Shown piece by piece: positions 1 to 9,425 of a DNA stretch of 64,000 nt. Each line of letters opens with the position of its first letter. The stretch's first letter is position 1. Both the position numbers and the translations under genes were made by a program. The notes beneath the pieces are model-generated. The model did no database searches, was not told where the DNA came from, and saw only the letters and a list, made by a program, of their open reading frames with translations. The DNA comes from Pseudomonadota bacterium. Lineage in GTDB: Bacteria > Pseudomonadota > Gammaproteobacteria > Xanthomonadales > Xanthomonadaceae. The stretch covers positions 57,972 to 121,971 of the forward strand of contig JAFEEL010000003.1 of the NCBI GenBank assembly GCA_018241125.1, read 5' to 3'.

Positions 1-327
1 ACCTTCGCTAGCAAGCTGTCCGTCGAGGGCGGCAAGGCCACGGTGGTGCGCGAGGTCGATGCCGGGCTGGAGACTCTGGAAGTCGATCTGCCCGCGGTGG
101 TCACCACCGACCTGCGCCTGAACGAGCCGCGCTTCATCAAGCTGCCCGACATCATGAAAGCCAAGTCCAAGCCGCTGGAAACCATCGCGCTCGAATCCCT
201 CGGCGTCGATGCCGGCCATGCGCTCGAAGCCGTGCGCTACGCCGCGCCGGCCAAGCGCCAGCGCGGGGTGATGGTGAAGACCGTGCCGGAGCTGATCGCG
301 GCGCTGAAGGCCAAGGGGTTGCTGTGA
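1..327 (+). CDS. etfB: Electron transfer flavoprotein beta subunit (C-terminal part)
   Basis: The first 108 codons of the window are open from base 1 and end at a TGA at 325-327, so the gene starts upstream. The visible part carries the conserved EtfB stretch with LPAVVTTDLRLNEPR and LPDIMKAKSKPLE, followed by a short tail. EtfB pairs with EtfA and carries electrons from acyl-CoA and other dehydrogenases to ETF-quinone oxidoreductase in the cytoplasm. The etfA partner follows on the same strand after a spacer of about 110 bp filled with two hairpins, as expected for an etfBA operon. The family call is secure; only the N-terminus is missing. Confidence 0.95.
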   Translation, partial: TFASKLSVEGGKATVVREVDAGLETLEVDLPAVVTTDLRLNEPRFIKLPDIMKAKSKPLETIALESLGVDAGHALEAVRYAAPAKRQRGVMVKTVPELIAALKAKGLL

Positions 328-330
328 TGC

Positions 331-420
331 TGTCGTCCCCGCGCAGGCGGGGACCCAGCGACTTTTGTGGGCCAATCTGAATGCTTAAAGACACTGGATT
401 CCCGCCTTCGCGGGAATGAC
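331..420. repeat. Two REP-like hairpins between etfB and etfA
   Basis: Two short hairpins fill most of the etfB-etfA gap. The first pairs GTCCCCGC at 335-342 with GCGGGGAC at 347-354 around a GCAG loop. The second pairs ATTCCCGC at 398-405 with GCGGGAAT at 410-417. A third relative lies at 1410-1435. Such dispersed hairpins are common between genes in Xanthomonadales and may stabilise or attenuate the etfBA message; that role is inferred. Confidence 0.75.
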
Positions 421-438
421 GAGCAAAGGCAAACATCT

Positions 439-1377
439 ATGTCCAAAGTCCTGATCGTCGCCGAACACCAGGGCGGCAAGCTCAACCCCGCCACCGCCAA
501 GTGCGTGAGTGCTGCCAAGGCGCTGAACGCGGAACATATCGACATCGTCGTGCTCGCCGCCGACCCGACCGGCATCGCCGCGCAAGCCGCGCAGATCGCC
601 GGCGTCACGCGCGTGCTGGCCGTCGCCAACGCCGCCAACGCGCATGCGCTGGCGCAGGTGCTGGCACCGCAAGTGGCGCAATTCGCCGCCGGCTACACGC
701 ATGTGTTCGGGCCATCGACGACCTTCGGCAAGGACTTGATGCCGTGCGTGGCCGCGCTGCTGAACGTCTCGCAGGTGTCGGACGTGATGAAAGTCGACGA
801 CGCCCACAGCTTCCAGCGCCCGATCTACGCCGGCAACGCCATCGTCACCGTGCGCGCGCCGGCCGCGGATACCGTGGTCGCGACCATCCGCATCGCTTCG
901 TGGCCGGCTGCCGGCAACGGCGGCAATGCGTCCATCGAAAACGTGACGGTCGATGCCGCCCTGCCCGCGCACACGCGCTTCGTCGAACTCAAGGCCGGCA
1001 AATCCGACCGCCCCGACCTGCAAAGCGCCGCGCGCGTGGTCAGCGGTGGCCGCGCGTTTGGTTCGGCTGAAAACTTTTCGATCCTCTACGCGCTGGCCGA
1101 CAAACTCGGCGCCGGCGTGGGCGCCTCGCGCGCGGCGGTGGATGCCGGCTACGTGCCCAACGACATGCAGGTCGGGCAGACCGGCAAGATCATCGCGCCC
1201 GAGCTGTACGTCGCGATCGGCATCAGCGGCGCGATCCAGCACCTGACCGGCATCAAGGACGCCGGCACCATCGTGGCGATCAACAAGGACGCCGACGCGC
1301 CAATCTTCGAGGTGGCCGACATCGGCCTCGTCGGCGACCTGTTCACCCTAGTGCCGGAGTTGACCGCGGCGCTGTAA
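439..1377 (+). CDS. etfA: Electron transfer flavoprotein alpha subunit
   Basis: A 312-residue EtfA, the usual family length. It forms the FAD-containing heterodimer with EtfB. The C-terminal FAD-binding half (about residues 190-312) shows [42 protein letters not shown] and [11 protein letters not shown], all hallmark segments. The frame is open from 367, but that part translates the upstream hairpin. ATG 439 gives the canonical [10 protein letters not shown] start and has AAAGG about 10 bases before it. The gene ends before a bidirectional REP hairpin and faces scoB convergently. In Xanthomonas etfA marks one border of the LPS locus, and the arrangement here is the same. Confidence 0.96.
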   Translation: MSKVLIVAEHQGGKLNPATAKCVSAAKALNAEHIDIVVLAADPTGIAAQAAQIAGVTRVLAVANAANAHALAQVLAPQVAQFAAGYTHVFGPSTTFGKDLMPCVAALLNVSQVSDVMKVDDAHSFQRPIYAGNAIVTVRAPAADTVVATIRIASWPAAGNGGNASIENVTVDAALPAHTRFVELKAGKSDRPDLQSAARVVSGGRAFGSAENFSILYALADKLGAGVGASRAAVDAGYVPNDMQVGQTGKIIAPELYVAIGISGAIQHLTGIKDAGTIVAINKDADAPIFEVADIGLVGDLFTLVPELTAAL

Positions 1378-1407
1378 ACAAGACGCCGCTGTCGAGGATT
1401 TTGTTGC

Positions 1408-1436
1408 TCGTCATTCCCGCGCAGGCGGGGATGACG
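1408..1436. terminator. REP-type hairpin between convergent etfA and scoB
   Basis: An 11-bp stem, GTCATTCCCGC at 1410-1420 against GCGGGGATGAC at 1425-1435 with one wobble pair and a GCAG loop, lies between two converging genes. No clear T-tract follows on either side. It could act as a bidirectional terminator or mRNA 3' stabiliser, and it belongs to the same repeat family as the hairpins at 335-417. Confidence 0.55.
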
Positions 1437-1454
1437 ATCTCAAAATTCAAGCGC

Positions 1455-2087
1455 TTACGCCACCGTGAACTCGCATCCGGTCTTCGCGTGCAGTTCTTCG
1501 TCGGTGACGCCATCGACCTTTTCGATCAGCACCAAACCCTTGGGCGTCACGTCGAACACCGCCAGTTCGGTGATGATGCGGTTGACCACGCCCACGCCGG
1601 TCAGCGGCAGCGTGCATTCCTTCAGGATCTTGTGCTCGCCGTTCTTGGCGGTGTGCTCCATCAGGATGACGATGCGCTTGACCCCGGCGACCAGGTCCAT
1701 CGCCCCGCCCATGCCCTTGACCATCTTTCCGGGCACCATCCAGTTGGCCAGATCGCCCTTGTCGGTGACCTGCATCGCGCCCAGCACCGCCAGATCGATG
1801 TGCCCGCCGCGGATCATCGCGAAGCTGTCATGGCTGCCGAAATAACTGGCGCCCACGCGCGCGGTGACGGTCTGCTTGCCGGCGTTGATCAGGTCGGCGT
1901 CGAGTTCGGCGTCGGTCGGGAACGGGCCGATGCCGAGCAGGCCGTTCTCCGATTGCAGCCACACGTCCATCCCTTCCGGGATGTAGTTGGCCACCATCGT
2001 CGGCAGGCCGATGCCGAGATTGACATAGGCGCCGTCGGTGAGTTCGAGTGCGGCGCGTTGCGCCATCTGCTCGCGGGTCCAGGGCAT
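1455..2087 (-). CDS. scoB: 3-oxoacid CoA-transferase subunit B
   Basis: A 210-residue beta subunit of a family I CoA-transferase. The catalytic glutamate motif SENG is present (LQSENGLLG, Glu47), after the conserved [13 protein letters not shown] segment. It transfers CoA between succinyl-CoA and a 3-oxoacid together with ScoA, which is encoded 16 bp upstream on the same strand. ATG 2087 is chosen because the open frame upstream reads through the end of scoA. In Xanthomonas campestris homologous genes at the LPS locus have been called lpsJ and lpsI, which fits the position beside etfA. The true substrate cannot be read from the sequence. Confidence 0.9.
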   Translation of the reverse strand: MPWTREQMAQRAALELTDGAYVNLGIGLPTMVANYIPEGMDVWLQSENGLLGIGPFPTDAELDADLINAGKQTVTARVGASYFGSHDSFAMIRGGHIDLAVLGAMQVTDKGDLANWMVPGKMVKGMGGAMDLVAGVKRIVILMEHTAKNGEHKILKECTLPLTGVGVVNRIITELAVFDVTPKGLVLIEKVDGVTDEELHAKTGCEFTVA

Positions 2088-2103
2088 GCTTGCGATCCTC
2101 TTG

Positions 2104-2832
2104 TCAGGCCGATGCGGCGCGCAAGGTGCGCTGCTCGATGCGTTTTTCCGGGTGCGCATTGATGACGATGCGGTCGACGTAGATGCCCGGCAGGTGCACA
2201 CAGTCTGGATCGATCGCGCCCAGCGCGACCAACTCCTCGACTTCCACCACGCACACCTTGCCGGCCATCGCTGCGGCCGGGTTGAAGTTGCGCGCGGTCT
2301 TGCGAAACAGCAGGTTGCCGGACGGATCGGCCTTCCACGCCTTGATCAGCGACACGTCCGGCCGCAACGCGGTTTCCAGCACGTAGTGGTGGCCGTCGAA
2401 CTCACGCGTCTCCTTGCCCTTGGCGACGACGGTGCCGTAACCGGTGCGGGTGAAGAACGCGGGAATGCCGGCGCCGCCGGCGCGCAGACGCTCGGCCAGA
2501 GTGCCTTGCGGGTTGAACTCCAGTTCCAGTTCGCCGCCCAGAAACTGCCGCTCGAACTCCTTGTTCTCGCCGACGTAAGACGAAATCATCTTGCGAATCT
2601 GCCGCGTGGTCAGCAACTGCCCGAGGCCGAACCCATCCACGCCGGCGTTGTTGGAGATCACCGTCAGCCCGTGCACGCCCGAATCGCGCAGCGCGGCGAT
2701 CAGCGCCTCGGGGATGCCGCACAGTCCGAACCCACCCACCGCGAGCGTCTGGCCGTCGGCGACGATGCCTTGCAGCGCGGCTTCGGCGCTGGGGAACAAC
2801 TTGCTGTGCGCAGACGCATGCGGATGGGTCAT
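2104..2832 (-). CDS. scoA: 3-oxoacid CoA-transferase subunit A
   Basis: A 242-residue alpha subunit with the glycine-rich CoA-transferase motif [10 protein letters not shown] at residues 33-42, and [11 protein letters not shown] and [15 protein letters not shown] further on. It pairs with the downstream scoB; the two form a two-gene operon. ATG 2832 gives [11 protein letters not shown] slightly longer frame exists upstream but has no better start. Ketone-body or acetoacetate metabolism is the family role. The location inside an LPS-type region suggests historic linkage rather than a direct role in polysaccharide synthesis. Confidence 0.9.
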   Translation of the reverse strand: MTHPHASAHSKLFPSAEAALQGIVADGQTLAVGGFGLCGIPEALIAALRDSGVHGLTVISNNAGVDGFGLGQLLTTRQIRKMISSYVGENKEFERQFLGGELELEFNPQGTLAERLRAGGAGIPAFFTRTGYGTVVAKGKETREFDGHHYVLETALRPDVSLIKAWKADPSGNLLFRKTARNFNPAAAMAGKVCVVEVEELVALGAIDPDCVHLPGIYVDRIVINAHPEKRIEQRTLRAASA

Positions 2833-2919
2833 CGATCGAGGCTCCACGGATCAGGTTTTCACGATACCACGCCGGCCACAGGCACCCAAAGCGACGGCGC
2901 CGCGATGCTGACATTGCGC

Positions 2920-4005
2920 TCAACCAGCAAGCGATCCCCGGGTTGTGTCCGGGTGCGCGTCGATCCACGCGCACAGGCGCTCCAGTCCGGCGTCCAGGCG
3001 AACGTGCGGCTGCCAGCCCAGATGCGCCCGCGCCGCATCGATGCGGGCGCAGGCTTGGCGTACGTCGCCGTGACGATACTGGCCAGTGATCGTCGGTGCC
3101 GGCGCGCCGTAACGGCGCGCGATCCACTGCGCCAGTTGCAAAATCGTGGTCGGGGTGCCGGATCCGATGTCGATCGGCGCCGTATGCTGGATGTCGGCAT
3201 CGATGGCGGCGAAGATCGCACGGGCGACGTCGTCCACGCACACGAAATCGCGCACGATCGCACCATCCTCGTACACCGGAATGGAGTTTCCGGCGCGCGC
3301 GATCTGGCAGAACAGCGGCACGATGCCGGTATAGGGATTGCCCAGCGACTGCCCAGGCCCGTACACGTTCTGCATGCGCAGCACCGACGCGCGCACGCCA
3401 ACCGCCTGCGCCCATGCCGAAAGAACGTGCTCTTGCGCCAACTTGGTCGCGCCATACACGCTGGTCGGATGCAGCGCGGTATGGCCGGCTTCGTGCGGCA
3501 GCGCGCGCAGGCCGGGGAAATCCCATTGCGCGGCCTCCAGCATGGCGCGGCCGCGCTGGCCCGGATCGACGATCGCGCCGTCCTCGTGCCGCTGCCACTC
3601 GCCCTCGCCGTACACCGCACGGCTGGATGCCAGCACGATGCGCTCGGGCAGCGCGGCGTGGCGCACCAGCGCATCGAGCATGCACGCCATGCCCGTGACA
3701 TTGACCTGCGCGTGCCGCGCCGATTCGGTCAGCGACTGCGCAGTGCCGGTCTCGGCCGCCAGATGCACGATCGCGTCGGGCCGCACCTGCGCCAGTACGC
3801 GCTCCCAGTCTGCGTGTGCGCACACATCGGCAACGATCAATTCCACGCGCGCATCCAGCGCCGTTGGTCGCGTTCGTGCTGCGTGGATCTGTGGATGCAG
3901 ATTGTCCATCGCCACGACGCGCTCGAAGCGATCGGCCAGCAACGGCGATAGCGCGCAGCCGATGAAGCCGGCACCACCGGTGAGCAGGCAGGTGGCCAGG
4001 GTCAC
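2920..4005 (-). CDS. NAD-dependent sugar epimerase/dehydratase (extended SDR)
   Basis: A 361-residue extended short-chain dehydrogenase/reductase. The Rossmann motif GGAGFIG is at residues 10-16, and the catalytic YxxxK is Tyr184/Lys188 (SVYGATK) with serines in LASSRAVYG near 127. MQNVYGPGQS and VRDFVCVDDVARA are typical of nucleotide-sugar epimerases. It is expected to act on an NDP-sugar in the cytoplasm for the polysaccharide exported by the neighbouring Wzm/Wzt. The start is a GTG at 4005 that overlaps the TGA of the upstream acyltransferase by 4 bp, which indicates translational coupling. It is the last gene of the five-gene unit. Exact sugar specificity is unknown. Confidence 0.85.
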   Translation of the reverse strand: MTLATCLLTGGAGFIGCALSPLLADRFERVVAMDNLHPQIHAARTRPTALDARVELIVADVCAHADWERVLAQVRPDAIVHLAAETGTAQSLTESARHAQVNVTGMACMLDALVRHAALPERIVLASSRAVYGEGEWQRHEDGAIVDPGQRGRAMLEAAQWDFPGLRALPHEAGHTALHPTSVYGATKLAQEHVLSAWAQAVGVRASVLRMQNVYGPGQSLGNPYTGIVPLFCQIARAGNSIPVYEDGAIVRDFVCVDDVARAIFAAIDADIQHTAPIDIGSGTPTTILQLAQWIARRYGAPAPTITGQYRHGDVRQACARIDAARAHLGWQPHVRLDAGLERLCAWIDAHPDTTRGSLAG

Positions 4006-5108
4006 GCGGGCGCTCCTTGTTCGGCAGGGCGTCGACGAAACAGGCCATGCGACAGGCGCAGGATCGGTGCTTCGATCCAGCGGAAACTGGCAAACCCCAC
4101 GCCCACCGCGATCGCGAACCAGATGACCAGCAGCAGGTGCGCCGGCACGGACTCGTAACCATGCACCCGCAGGGTGAGCCCCGCCAAGGCCGCGAACACG
4201 AGTTGATGCCAGAGGTAGAGCGAGTACGAGGCATCGCCGGTGCGCAGCAACCAGCCCGGCAGCGTCCATCCGCAGCCGCGCTCGATCGCAATCAATCCGT
4301 ACACGATCAGCGCCGACGGGATGCCGAAGCAGAAAAACCGCCACGCATGATCCCAGCTACCGTAGCGGGCGTTGAGCACCACGCCCACCGCAAAGCCGAG
4401 CAGGCCGAGCGCCAGCGCACCGATTCCAGCGCCACGGACGCCGCGCTGGATCACCAACGCGACCCCGATGCCCAGCGCGAACTCCAGCACCAGAGGGCTG
4501 GCGAATGGCCAATCCTTCCATGCCGGTATCAGGGTGCGCGCAAGCACCACGAGCACGCATTCCAGCCCGACCCAGGCCGCCAGCGCGGCGAACAAGCGGC
4601 GCGGTGCCAGCGCCACCAGCGCAGTGAGCACGGCGTAGAACATCACCTCGTAGCACAACGTCCACGCCGCCAGCACCTTGGTGTTGTTGCTGGTCAGCAG
4701 CGACACCAGCTCCCACGCACTGTTGCGCGGCAGCCACGCCGGCGCCAGCACCAGCACCGCGCTGGCTGGCACCGCGGCGGCCAGCACGCACCAGTACAAC
4801 GGATAGATGCGCAGCAGGCGGCGCACGCCGAAAGCCAGCGCCGCGCGATGATCCGCCGCACGCACGGCCGCGACGGTGACGATGCAGCCGGAAATCACGA
4901 AGAAGATGTCCACACCCGCCGGACCAAGCCACCAGTAGTGGTATTTCAACCAGTCCGCACCCATGCCGTCGCGCGTCGACAGCAGGTGGATGAACATCAC
5001 CATCACCGCCGCGACGCCGCGCAGGCCCTGGATATTGACGTAGGTGCCGTTCGTACCGCCGCTCGCGGGCCACACGCGCGCGATCGTCGGTGGAACCTGC
5101 GCGCTCAT
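4002..5108 (-). CDS. Acyltransferase 3 family membrane protein (O-acetylase type)
   Basis: A 368-residue multi-pass membrane protein of the OafA/YrhL-like acyltransferase family. The N-terminal signature around QGLRGVAAVMVMFIHLLS carries Arg30 and His41, residues used by this family. PAGVDIFFVISGCIV follows, and about ten hydrophobic segments run to residue 350. Members add acetyl groups to LPS or capsular sugars at the inner membrane. The ATG at 5108 overlaps the stop codon of the sulfotransferase/RgpF-like gene (ATGA), and the stop overlaps the GTG of the epimerase. It is therefore the fourth gene of a tightly coupled operon and probably O-acylates the exported glycan. Confidence 0.87.
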   Translation of the reverse strand: MSAQVPPTIARVWPASGGTNGTYVNIQGLRGVAAVMVMFIHLLSTRDGMGADWLKYHYWWLGPAGVDIFFVISGCIVTVAAVRAADHRAALAFGVRRLLRIYPLYWCVLAAAVPASAVLVLAPAWLPRNSAWELVSLLTSNNTKVLAAWTLCYEVMFYAVLTALVALAPRRLFAALAAWVGLECVLVVLARTLIPAWKDWPFASPLVLEFALGIGVALVIQRGVRGAGIGALALGLLGFAVGVVLNARYGSWDHAWRFFCFGIPSALIVYGLIAIERGCGWTLPGWLLRTGDASYSLYLWHQLVFAALAGLTLRVHGYESVPAHLLLVIWFAIAVGVGFASFRWIEAPILRLSHGLFRRRPAEQGAPA

Positions 5109-8056
5109 GGCCGCTTGCCCCTGAGCTTGTCGATGCGGAATCGCAGCGAGCGGCGCAGCGCCGCGTTCAGTTCATTGGCCGCACCGCGCACCTTGAATGG
5201 CCGCGGATCATCGCGGTAACCACGCACGGTGGTGATCTGACCACGGGTGTCGGCTTCGGGGAAGCACGCCGACAACGCCTGATGCCGATATTCGAGCTTG
5301 ACGTAATTGCGCGCCGCCGAGCGCACGGTCAGCGCACACCACACCAGATAGCCGCGGGCCTGCGCGCAGTACGGCAGCAGGCGTTCGAGCGCGTGCGGCA
5401 GGTCGCCATCGCCGTAACTCTCCCCTTCGAAATCCTGCCAACGCCACGCCTTGCTGAACAACGGCGCCAGCGCACCGGGGCGAAACCAATACATCGACCC
5501 CAGCGGCGCCAGCGGCGTGGATTCATCCAGCACCGCGCGCAGGCCCAGTTCATCGGCCAGTGCCTGCACGCGCGCACGGTTGCCGAACCACGCGTGGCCG
5601 AGCGTGGGATAGCCGACTTGCACCACCGTGGGCATCAGCACACCGATCATCGGCTCGCGCGCCAGCAGGTCGAACAGGTTGGCGACGTAGCCGGGCGAAT
5701 CGAGCAGGTTGGCGAACAGATGGCGACGAAACTCCGCGGCGCGCTGCGCGCCATCCTGCGGCGCGCGCTTGCCGTGCACGCGCACGATCGCATCGTAACG
5801 GCCGTGCAGCACGACATCGGCGCACTCGATCAGCAGGGCCGCGCAATCGCGCCCGGCGTTGGAGGCGAGCACGCGCACGTCCAGACAACGCAGGTTCGGC
5901 AGGTCGGCCAGCGCGGACTGGATCGCGACTTGTTTTTCCACGGTGTCGGTGGTGACGATCACGTCCAGCGGCAACGGCACGTTCGCCAGATAACGACCGA
6001 CCTCACCGGCCATCTCCGGGTAATACAGATGCACCAGCGCGGCGACCTTCCAGTGCCGCCACACCGGTTCGCCATCCGCGATGCGCACCGACGGGAACAC
6101 GTCGAGCAGTTCCAGGTTGGTGTACAGCGTGCGCGGTGGGGCGGTGCGCACCAGATTGCGCCAGATCAACTCCAGCGGGTAATCCGAATGCGCACGCACG
6201 AGGTCGAATGCGCGCCGCAGGTCGATGGCTTCGGCCTCGTGGTAGAGCGGGTCGTGGAAAAATGCGCGGCGCTTGAGGATCGGGCAGCGACGCACGATGG
6301 TGCGGTCGATCTCGATTAAGATCGGGTGGTCGGTGCCGAAGTCGGCCAGATCCATGTACGTCGCCCAGCGATAGCCGAGCGCGGCAAAATGGGCGGTGAA
6401 GCGTGCCTCGTGCAGGGTGATCGAGTCGCTGTAGGACGCGATCGGCGGCATCGTGCGCCAGTATTCTGCGAAGGCCTCGGCATGCAGCAACGGCGCACGC
6501 ACGGCCAGAAAGTGAGTCTGGATGTGTGCGGGCATGACCTGCCCGGCCTCGAACGGGCTGCCGGCCTGCGCATGTGCGCTGATGCCCCAGAAATCGACTT
6601 CGCGCGCGGCCATCGCGTCGAACATCTCGACCAGCGGGAAGATCGGGCCGAAAAAGGTGTAGTTGAGCAACAACAATTCGTCGTAGTCGGCCAACGCCTG
6701 CACGCCGACGTGGTTGATCGCTTCACGATAGCCGTGCACGTCGAATCCGAAGTTGTCGCGTATCAGCACCTCGACGCCGACCGCTTCCAGCGCGCCGATG
6801 CCGGCGGCGTCGGGCGCACCGTTGCAAACCACCAGCGTGCGCTGCACGTGCTGCGCCAAGGCGCGCAGGAAATGCGGGATGTAATCATCGACCACACCCT
6901 GCGCATCGTGGAACAGGTAAATGGCGATCCGGCGCAGGTGGCGCGGCGTAGCGGTCGCTGCGTTTGCCGGGGCTCGTGGCGGCTCGACCGCGGATGCATC
7001 GGTGGTCGGCGCCGGGAAGTGCCAGCGTGCGGCCGCCTCGTGCAGGCGCTGGCTTTCGACCAACCGCGCATCGAGTTGCCCGATTCGCGCGTCCCGCGCG
7101 GCCAGTTCCAGTTGCTGCGCAGCGATGAGATCGCGGTGCCCGGCCACCGCGGTCGCCGCGGCCTGTACCTGCGCCTGCGCATCGGCCACGCGCAGCGCGG
7201 CGGCATCGGCCATCTGGTGCAATCGATCCAGCAGTGGGTCGCAGAACGCGGCGATGCGGTCGAGCGAAGCTTGCGCCGATGCGATGAGAGGCCATGAGTG
7301 CGCGTCGTCGGTGGTTGTCAGTGTCGCGTACAGGACATCGGCCGGATCGCCGTCCAACATCCGCGGCGCGGTGTTCGATGATGGGGACAGATCGGCCTGC
7401 ACGAAGGCATCGATTGCGCTGCGACTTGCGTCTCCACTTTCCGGCCACGCCAGGCCCAGCGACCGGGCGATGTTTTCGGTCGATCCGTGGACATCGGCGA
7501 GCAGGCGATCGTGGTAGGCCAGCGCACGCGGATGGCCGCGGCTACCGGCTTCGGCCGCGACGAGCTGGCGCAGCCACAACAGGCGCGCCTGGGCGGCGTC
7601 CATGCCGGAAAAGCGCGCCAGCGACGCTGCCACCTCGCGTGGATCGCGCAGGCAGACGACCACGCGCACGTCGAAGCCCGACGAGGTAGCCACCTCGATC
7701 CACAGCGGCGCCAGCAGGCACAGTCGCGGGTCCTTCAGCACGGTCAACGGTTGCGTGGAAAACTCGTCATCGAGCAGCTGCGCGATTTGCTCGCGCGCGA
7801 CGGCGGCTGCCTCGCTGTGCAGCCAATCGGTCGGCAGCGCGCGCGGGTCGTCCCAGCTGCGTCCCAATGCCTTCAGCAGTTCCTCATCGATCGCCACCGC
7901 GCGGACGTTTTCCCAGTAACCGGTCGGGTTGCCTGCATTGGTCGCAAGCAACTCGCCGGGTAGCGCACAACCGAGCAAGTTCACGGTTCGAGCGAGCACC
8001 GAAGTTCCGCTGCGCTGGGTTCCCGAGACCAGAACGAGGATGCCGCGGTCAGTCAT
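5105..8056 (-). CDS. Sulfotransferase-like / RgpF-like (rhamnan synthesis F) fusion protein
   Basis: A 983-residue two-part protein. Residues 1-250 look like a PAPS-dependent sulfotransferase: the 5'-phosphosulfate-loop motif SGTQRSGTS is at residues 11-19, and VVVCLRDPREVAASLARF resembles the 3'-phosphate-binding segment. Residues 250-360 form an alanine- and glutamine-rich, probably coiled linker. From about 375 to 965 it resembles RgpF, a glycosyltransferase-like protein of rhamnose-glucan synthesis (IAIYLFHDAQGVVDDY, NFGFDVHGYREA, LLLLNYTFFGPI). It lies between wzt (8-bp overlap) and the acyltransferase gene (4-bp overlap). It probably builds or sulfates the polymer before export. The fusion is unusual, and which half is active is unknown. 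Confidence 0.8.
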   Translation of the reverse strand: MTDRGILVLVSGTQRSGTSVLARTVNLLGCALPGELLATNAGNPTGYWENVRAVAIDEELLKALGRSWDDPRALPTDWLHSEAAAVAREQIAQLLDDEFSTQPLTVLKDPRLCLLAPLWIEVATSSGFDVRVVVCLRDPREVAASLARFSGMDAAQARLLWLRQLVAAEAGSRGHPRALAYHDRLLADVHGSTENIARSLGLAWPESGDASRSAIDAFVQADLSPSSNTAPRMLDGDPADVLYATLTTTDDAHSWPLIASAQASLDRIAAFCDPLLDRLHQMADAAALRVADAQAQVQAAATAVAGHRDLIAAQQLELAARDARIGQLDARLVESQRLHEAAARWHFPAPTTDASAVEPPRAPANAATATPRHLRRIAIYLFHDAQGVVDDYIPHFLRALAQHVQRTLVVCNGAPDAAGIGALEAVGVEVLIRDNFGFDVHGYREAINHVGVQALADYDELLLLNYTFFGPIFPLVEMFDAMAAREVDFWGISAHAQAGSPFEAGQVMPAHIQTHFLAVRAPLLHAEAFAEYWRTMPPIASYSDSITLHEARFTAHFAALGYRWATYMDLADFGTDHPILIEIDRTIVRRCPILKRRAFFHDPLYHEAEAIDLRRAFDLVRAHSDYPLELIWRNLVRTAPPRTLYTNLELLDVFPSVRIADGEPVWRHWKVAALVHLYYPEMAGEVGRYLANVPLPLDVIVTTDTVEKQVAIQSALADLPNLRCLDVRVLASNAGRDCAALLIECADVVLHGRYDAIVRVHGKRAPQDGAQRAAEFRRHLFANLLDSPGYVANLFDLLAREPMIGVLMPTVVQVGYPTLGHAWFGNRARVQALADELGLRAVLDESTPLAPLGSMYWFRPGALAPLFSKAWRWQDFEGESYGDGDLPHALERLLPYCAQARGYLVWCALTVRSAARNYVKLEYRHQALSACFPEADTRGQITTVRGYRDDPRPFKVRGAANELNAALRRSLRFRIDKLRGKRP

Positions 8057-9425
8057 GCACTTGCACCTGTGGGGACACCTCGAAATCCACCAGCCCGGTC
8101 GCCAGTCGCTGCGGATCGGGCTGCACGCGGATCATCAGCACGTCCACCTCGCGGGCAATGAACTGTTCGCCATCTTCCAGCAGACCGACCAGACCGGCAT
8201 TGAGGAAGTAGGTTCCGGGCGCGAGCAGGCAACGAAAGGCGAAGCGTACCGAGGCCCGCGTCTGCCCGGTCATCAGCTCGCCTTCACCATACGGCGCGCT
8301 GGCCGCGCCGCCCAGTTCCACGCCGGCCACGGTCTTGATCATCATCCCGAAACGCACGCCCGGCAGTGTGCGTTCGAACACGACTTCGTAGCGATACACG
8401 TACTGGCCGCCGGCGCGCAGCACGTTGACGCGGCGGCCATCGGGCGTCTCCACGCGCGGGTGCTCGATGCGTGCGCCGGCGCCGGGATAACTCACGCCGG
8501 CACCATGCGGCAAGTTCGGGTCGAACCACTCGTTTGCGCCGTCGTGCGCTGCGCCGATCGGCGCGTCCGTGCGGCCAACGCCGGGAACATCGACATGCGG
8601 CGACTGGGCGATGATCCATGCGCGCACGTCCTCGGCTTTTTCCGCCGGCGCGTACAGCAGTTTTTGATAACGCGAAAGCACCTTGCGGGTGTCGCCAAGT
8701 GCCAACAGTTGGCCACGGTCGAGCAACAGCGCGCGGTCGCAGGATTCGGCCACGGTGGCCGCCGAGTGCGAGACGAACACGATGGTGCCGCCGTCGTCGC
8801 GGATCGCGCGGATGCGCGCGAAGCACTTGCGCTGGAAGGCCTCGTCACCGACCGACAACGCCTCGTCCACGATCAAGATATCCGGGCTCACGTTGATCGC
8901 CACCGCGAACGCCAAGCGCATGTACATGCCGCTGGAATAGGTCTTGACCGGCTGCTCGATGAAATCCCCGATATCGGCGAACGCCAGCATGGCATCCATG
9001 CGGGCGTCGATTTGCGCCGCATTCAACCCGAGGATGCCGGCGTTGAGGATGACATTCTCGCGGCCCGTGAACTCCGGATTGAAGCCGGCACCCAGCTCCA
9101 GCAACGCGGCGATGCGCCCGTTCACGCGCACGCTGCCGGTGCTCGACGCCAGCGTGCCGCAGATGATCTGCAACAAGGTGGACTTGCCGGCGCCGTTGCG
9201 GCCGACGATGCCGACCTGCTCGCCGCGGGCGATCTCGCATGACACGTCGCGCAGCGCCCAGTATTCGGAAAAGTGCCGCTTCGCTTCACGGCGCAGCGTG
9301 CGCGCCAGCGTCGGTGCGAAGAACTGCCGCAAGCGATCGAGCGGGCGCGCATAAACCGGATAGCACTTGCCGACACCGTCGATGCGGATCGCCGGTTCGG
9401 CATCGCGCGCGGTCTCAGAGGACAT
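8049..9425 (-). CDS. wzt: Polysaccharide ABC transporter ATP-binding protein with C-terminal Wzt domain
   Basis: A 458-residue ATPase of an O-antigen/capsule exporter. Walker A GRNGAGKST is at residues 75-83, the signature YSSGMYMRLAFA and Walker B ILIVDEALSVGD follow. Residues about 290-458 form an extra beta-rich domain like the glycan-binding Wzt C-terminus, ending in EVSPQVQVHD. Such a domain normally recognises a modified non-reducing end of the polymer, which fits the sulfotransferase and acyltransferase genes downstream. ATG 9425 overlaps the end of wzm by 11 bp. A TTG two codons earlier is in frame but less likely. Confidence 0.93.
   Translation of the reverse strand: MSSETARDAEPAIRIDGVGKCYPVYARPLDRLRQFFAPTLARTLRREAKRHFSEYWALRDVSCEIARGEQVGIVGRNGAGKSTLLQIICGTLASSTGSVRVNGRIAALLELGAGFNPEFTGRENVILNAGILGLNAAQIDARMDAMLAFADIGDFIEQPVKTYSSGMYMRLAFAVAINVSPDILIVDEALSVGDEAFQRKCFARIRAIRDDGGTIVFVSHSAATVAESCDRALLLDRGQLLALGDTRKVLSRYQKLLYAPAEKAEDVRAWIIAQSPHVDVPGVGRTDAPIGAAHDGANEWFDPNLPHGAGVSYPGAGARIEHPRVETPDGRRVNVLRAGGQYVYRYEVVFERTLPGVRFGMMIKTVAGVELGGAASAPYGEGELMTGQTRASVRFAFRCLLAPGTYFLNAGLVGLLEDGEQFIAREVDVLMIRVQPDPQRLATGLVDFEVSPQVQVHD

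Noticed and set aside
40-436. Antisense frames opposite etfB and the REP hairpins
   Set aside because: They translate hairpin repeats and the reverse of a conserved gene; no ribosome-binding site or family feature is present.
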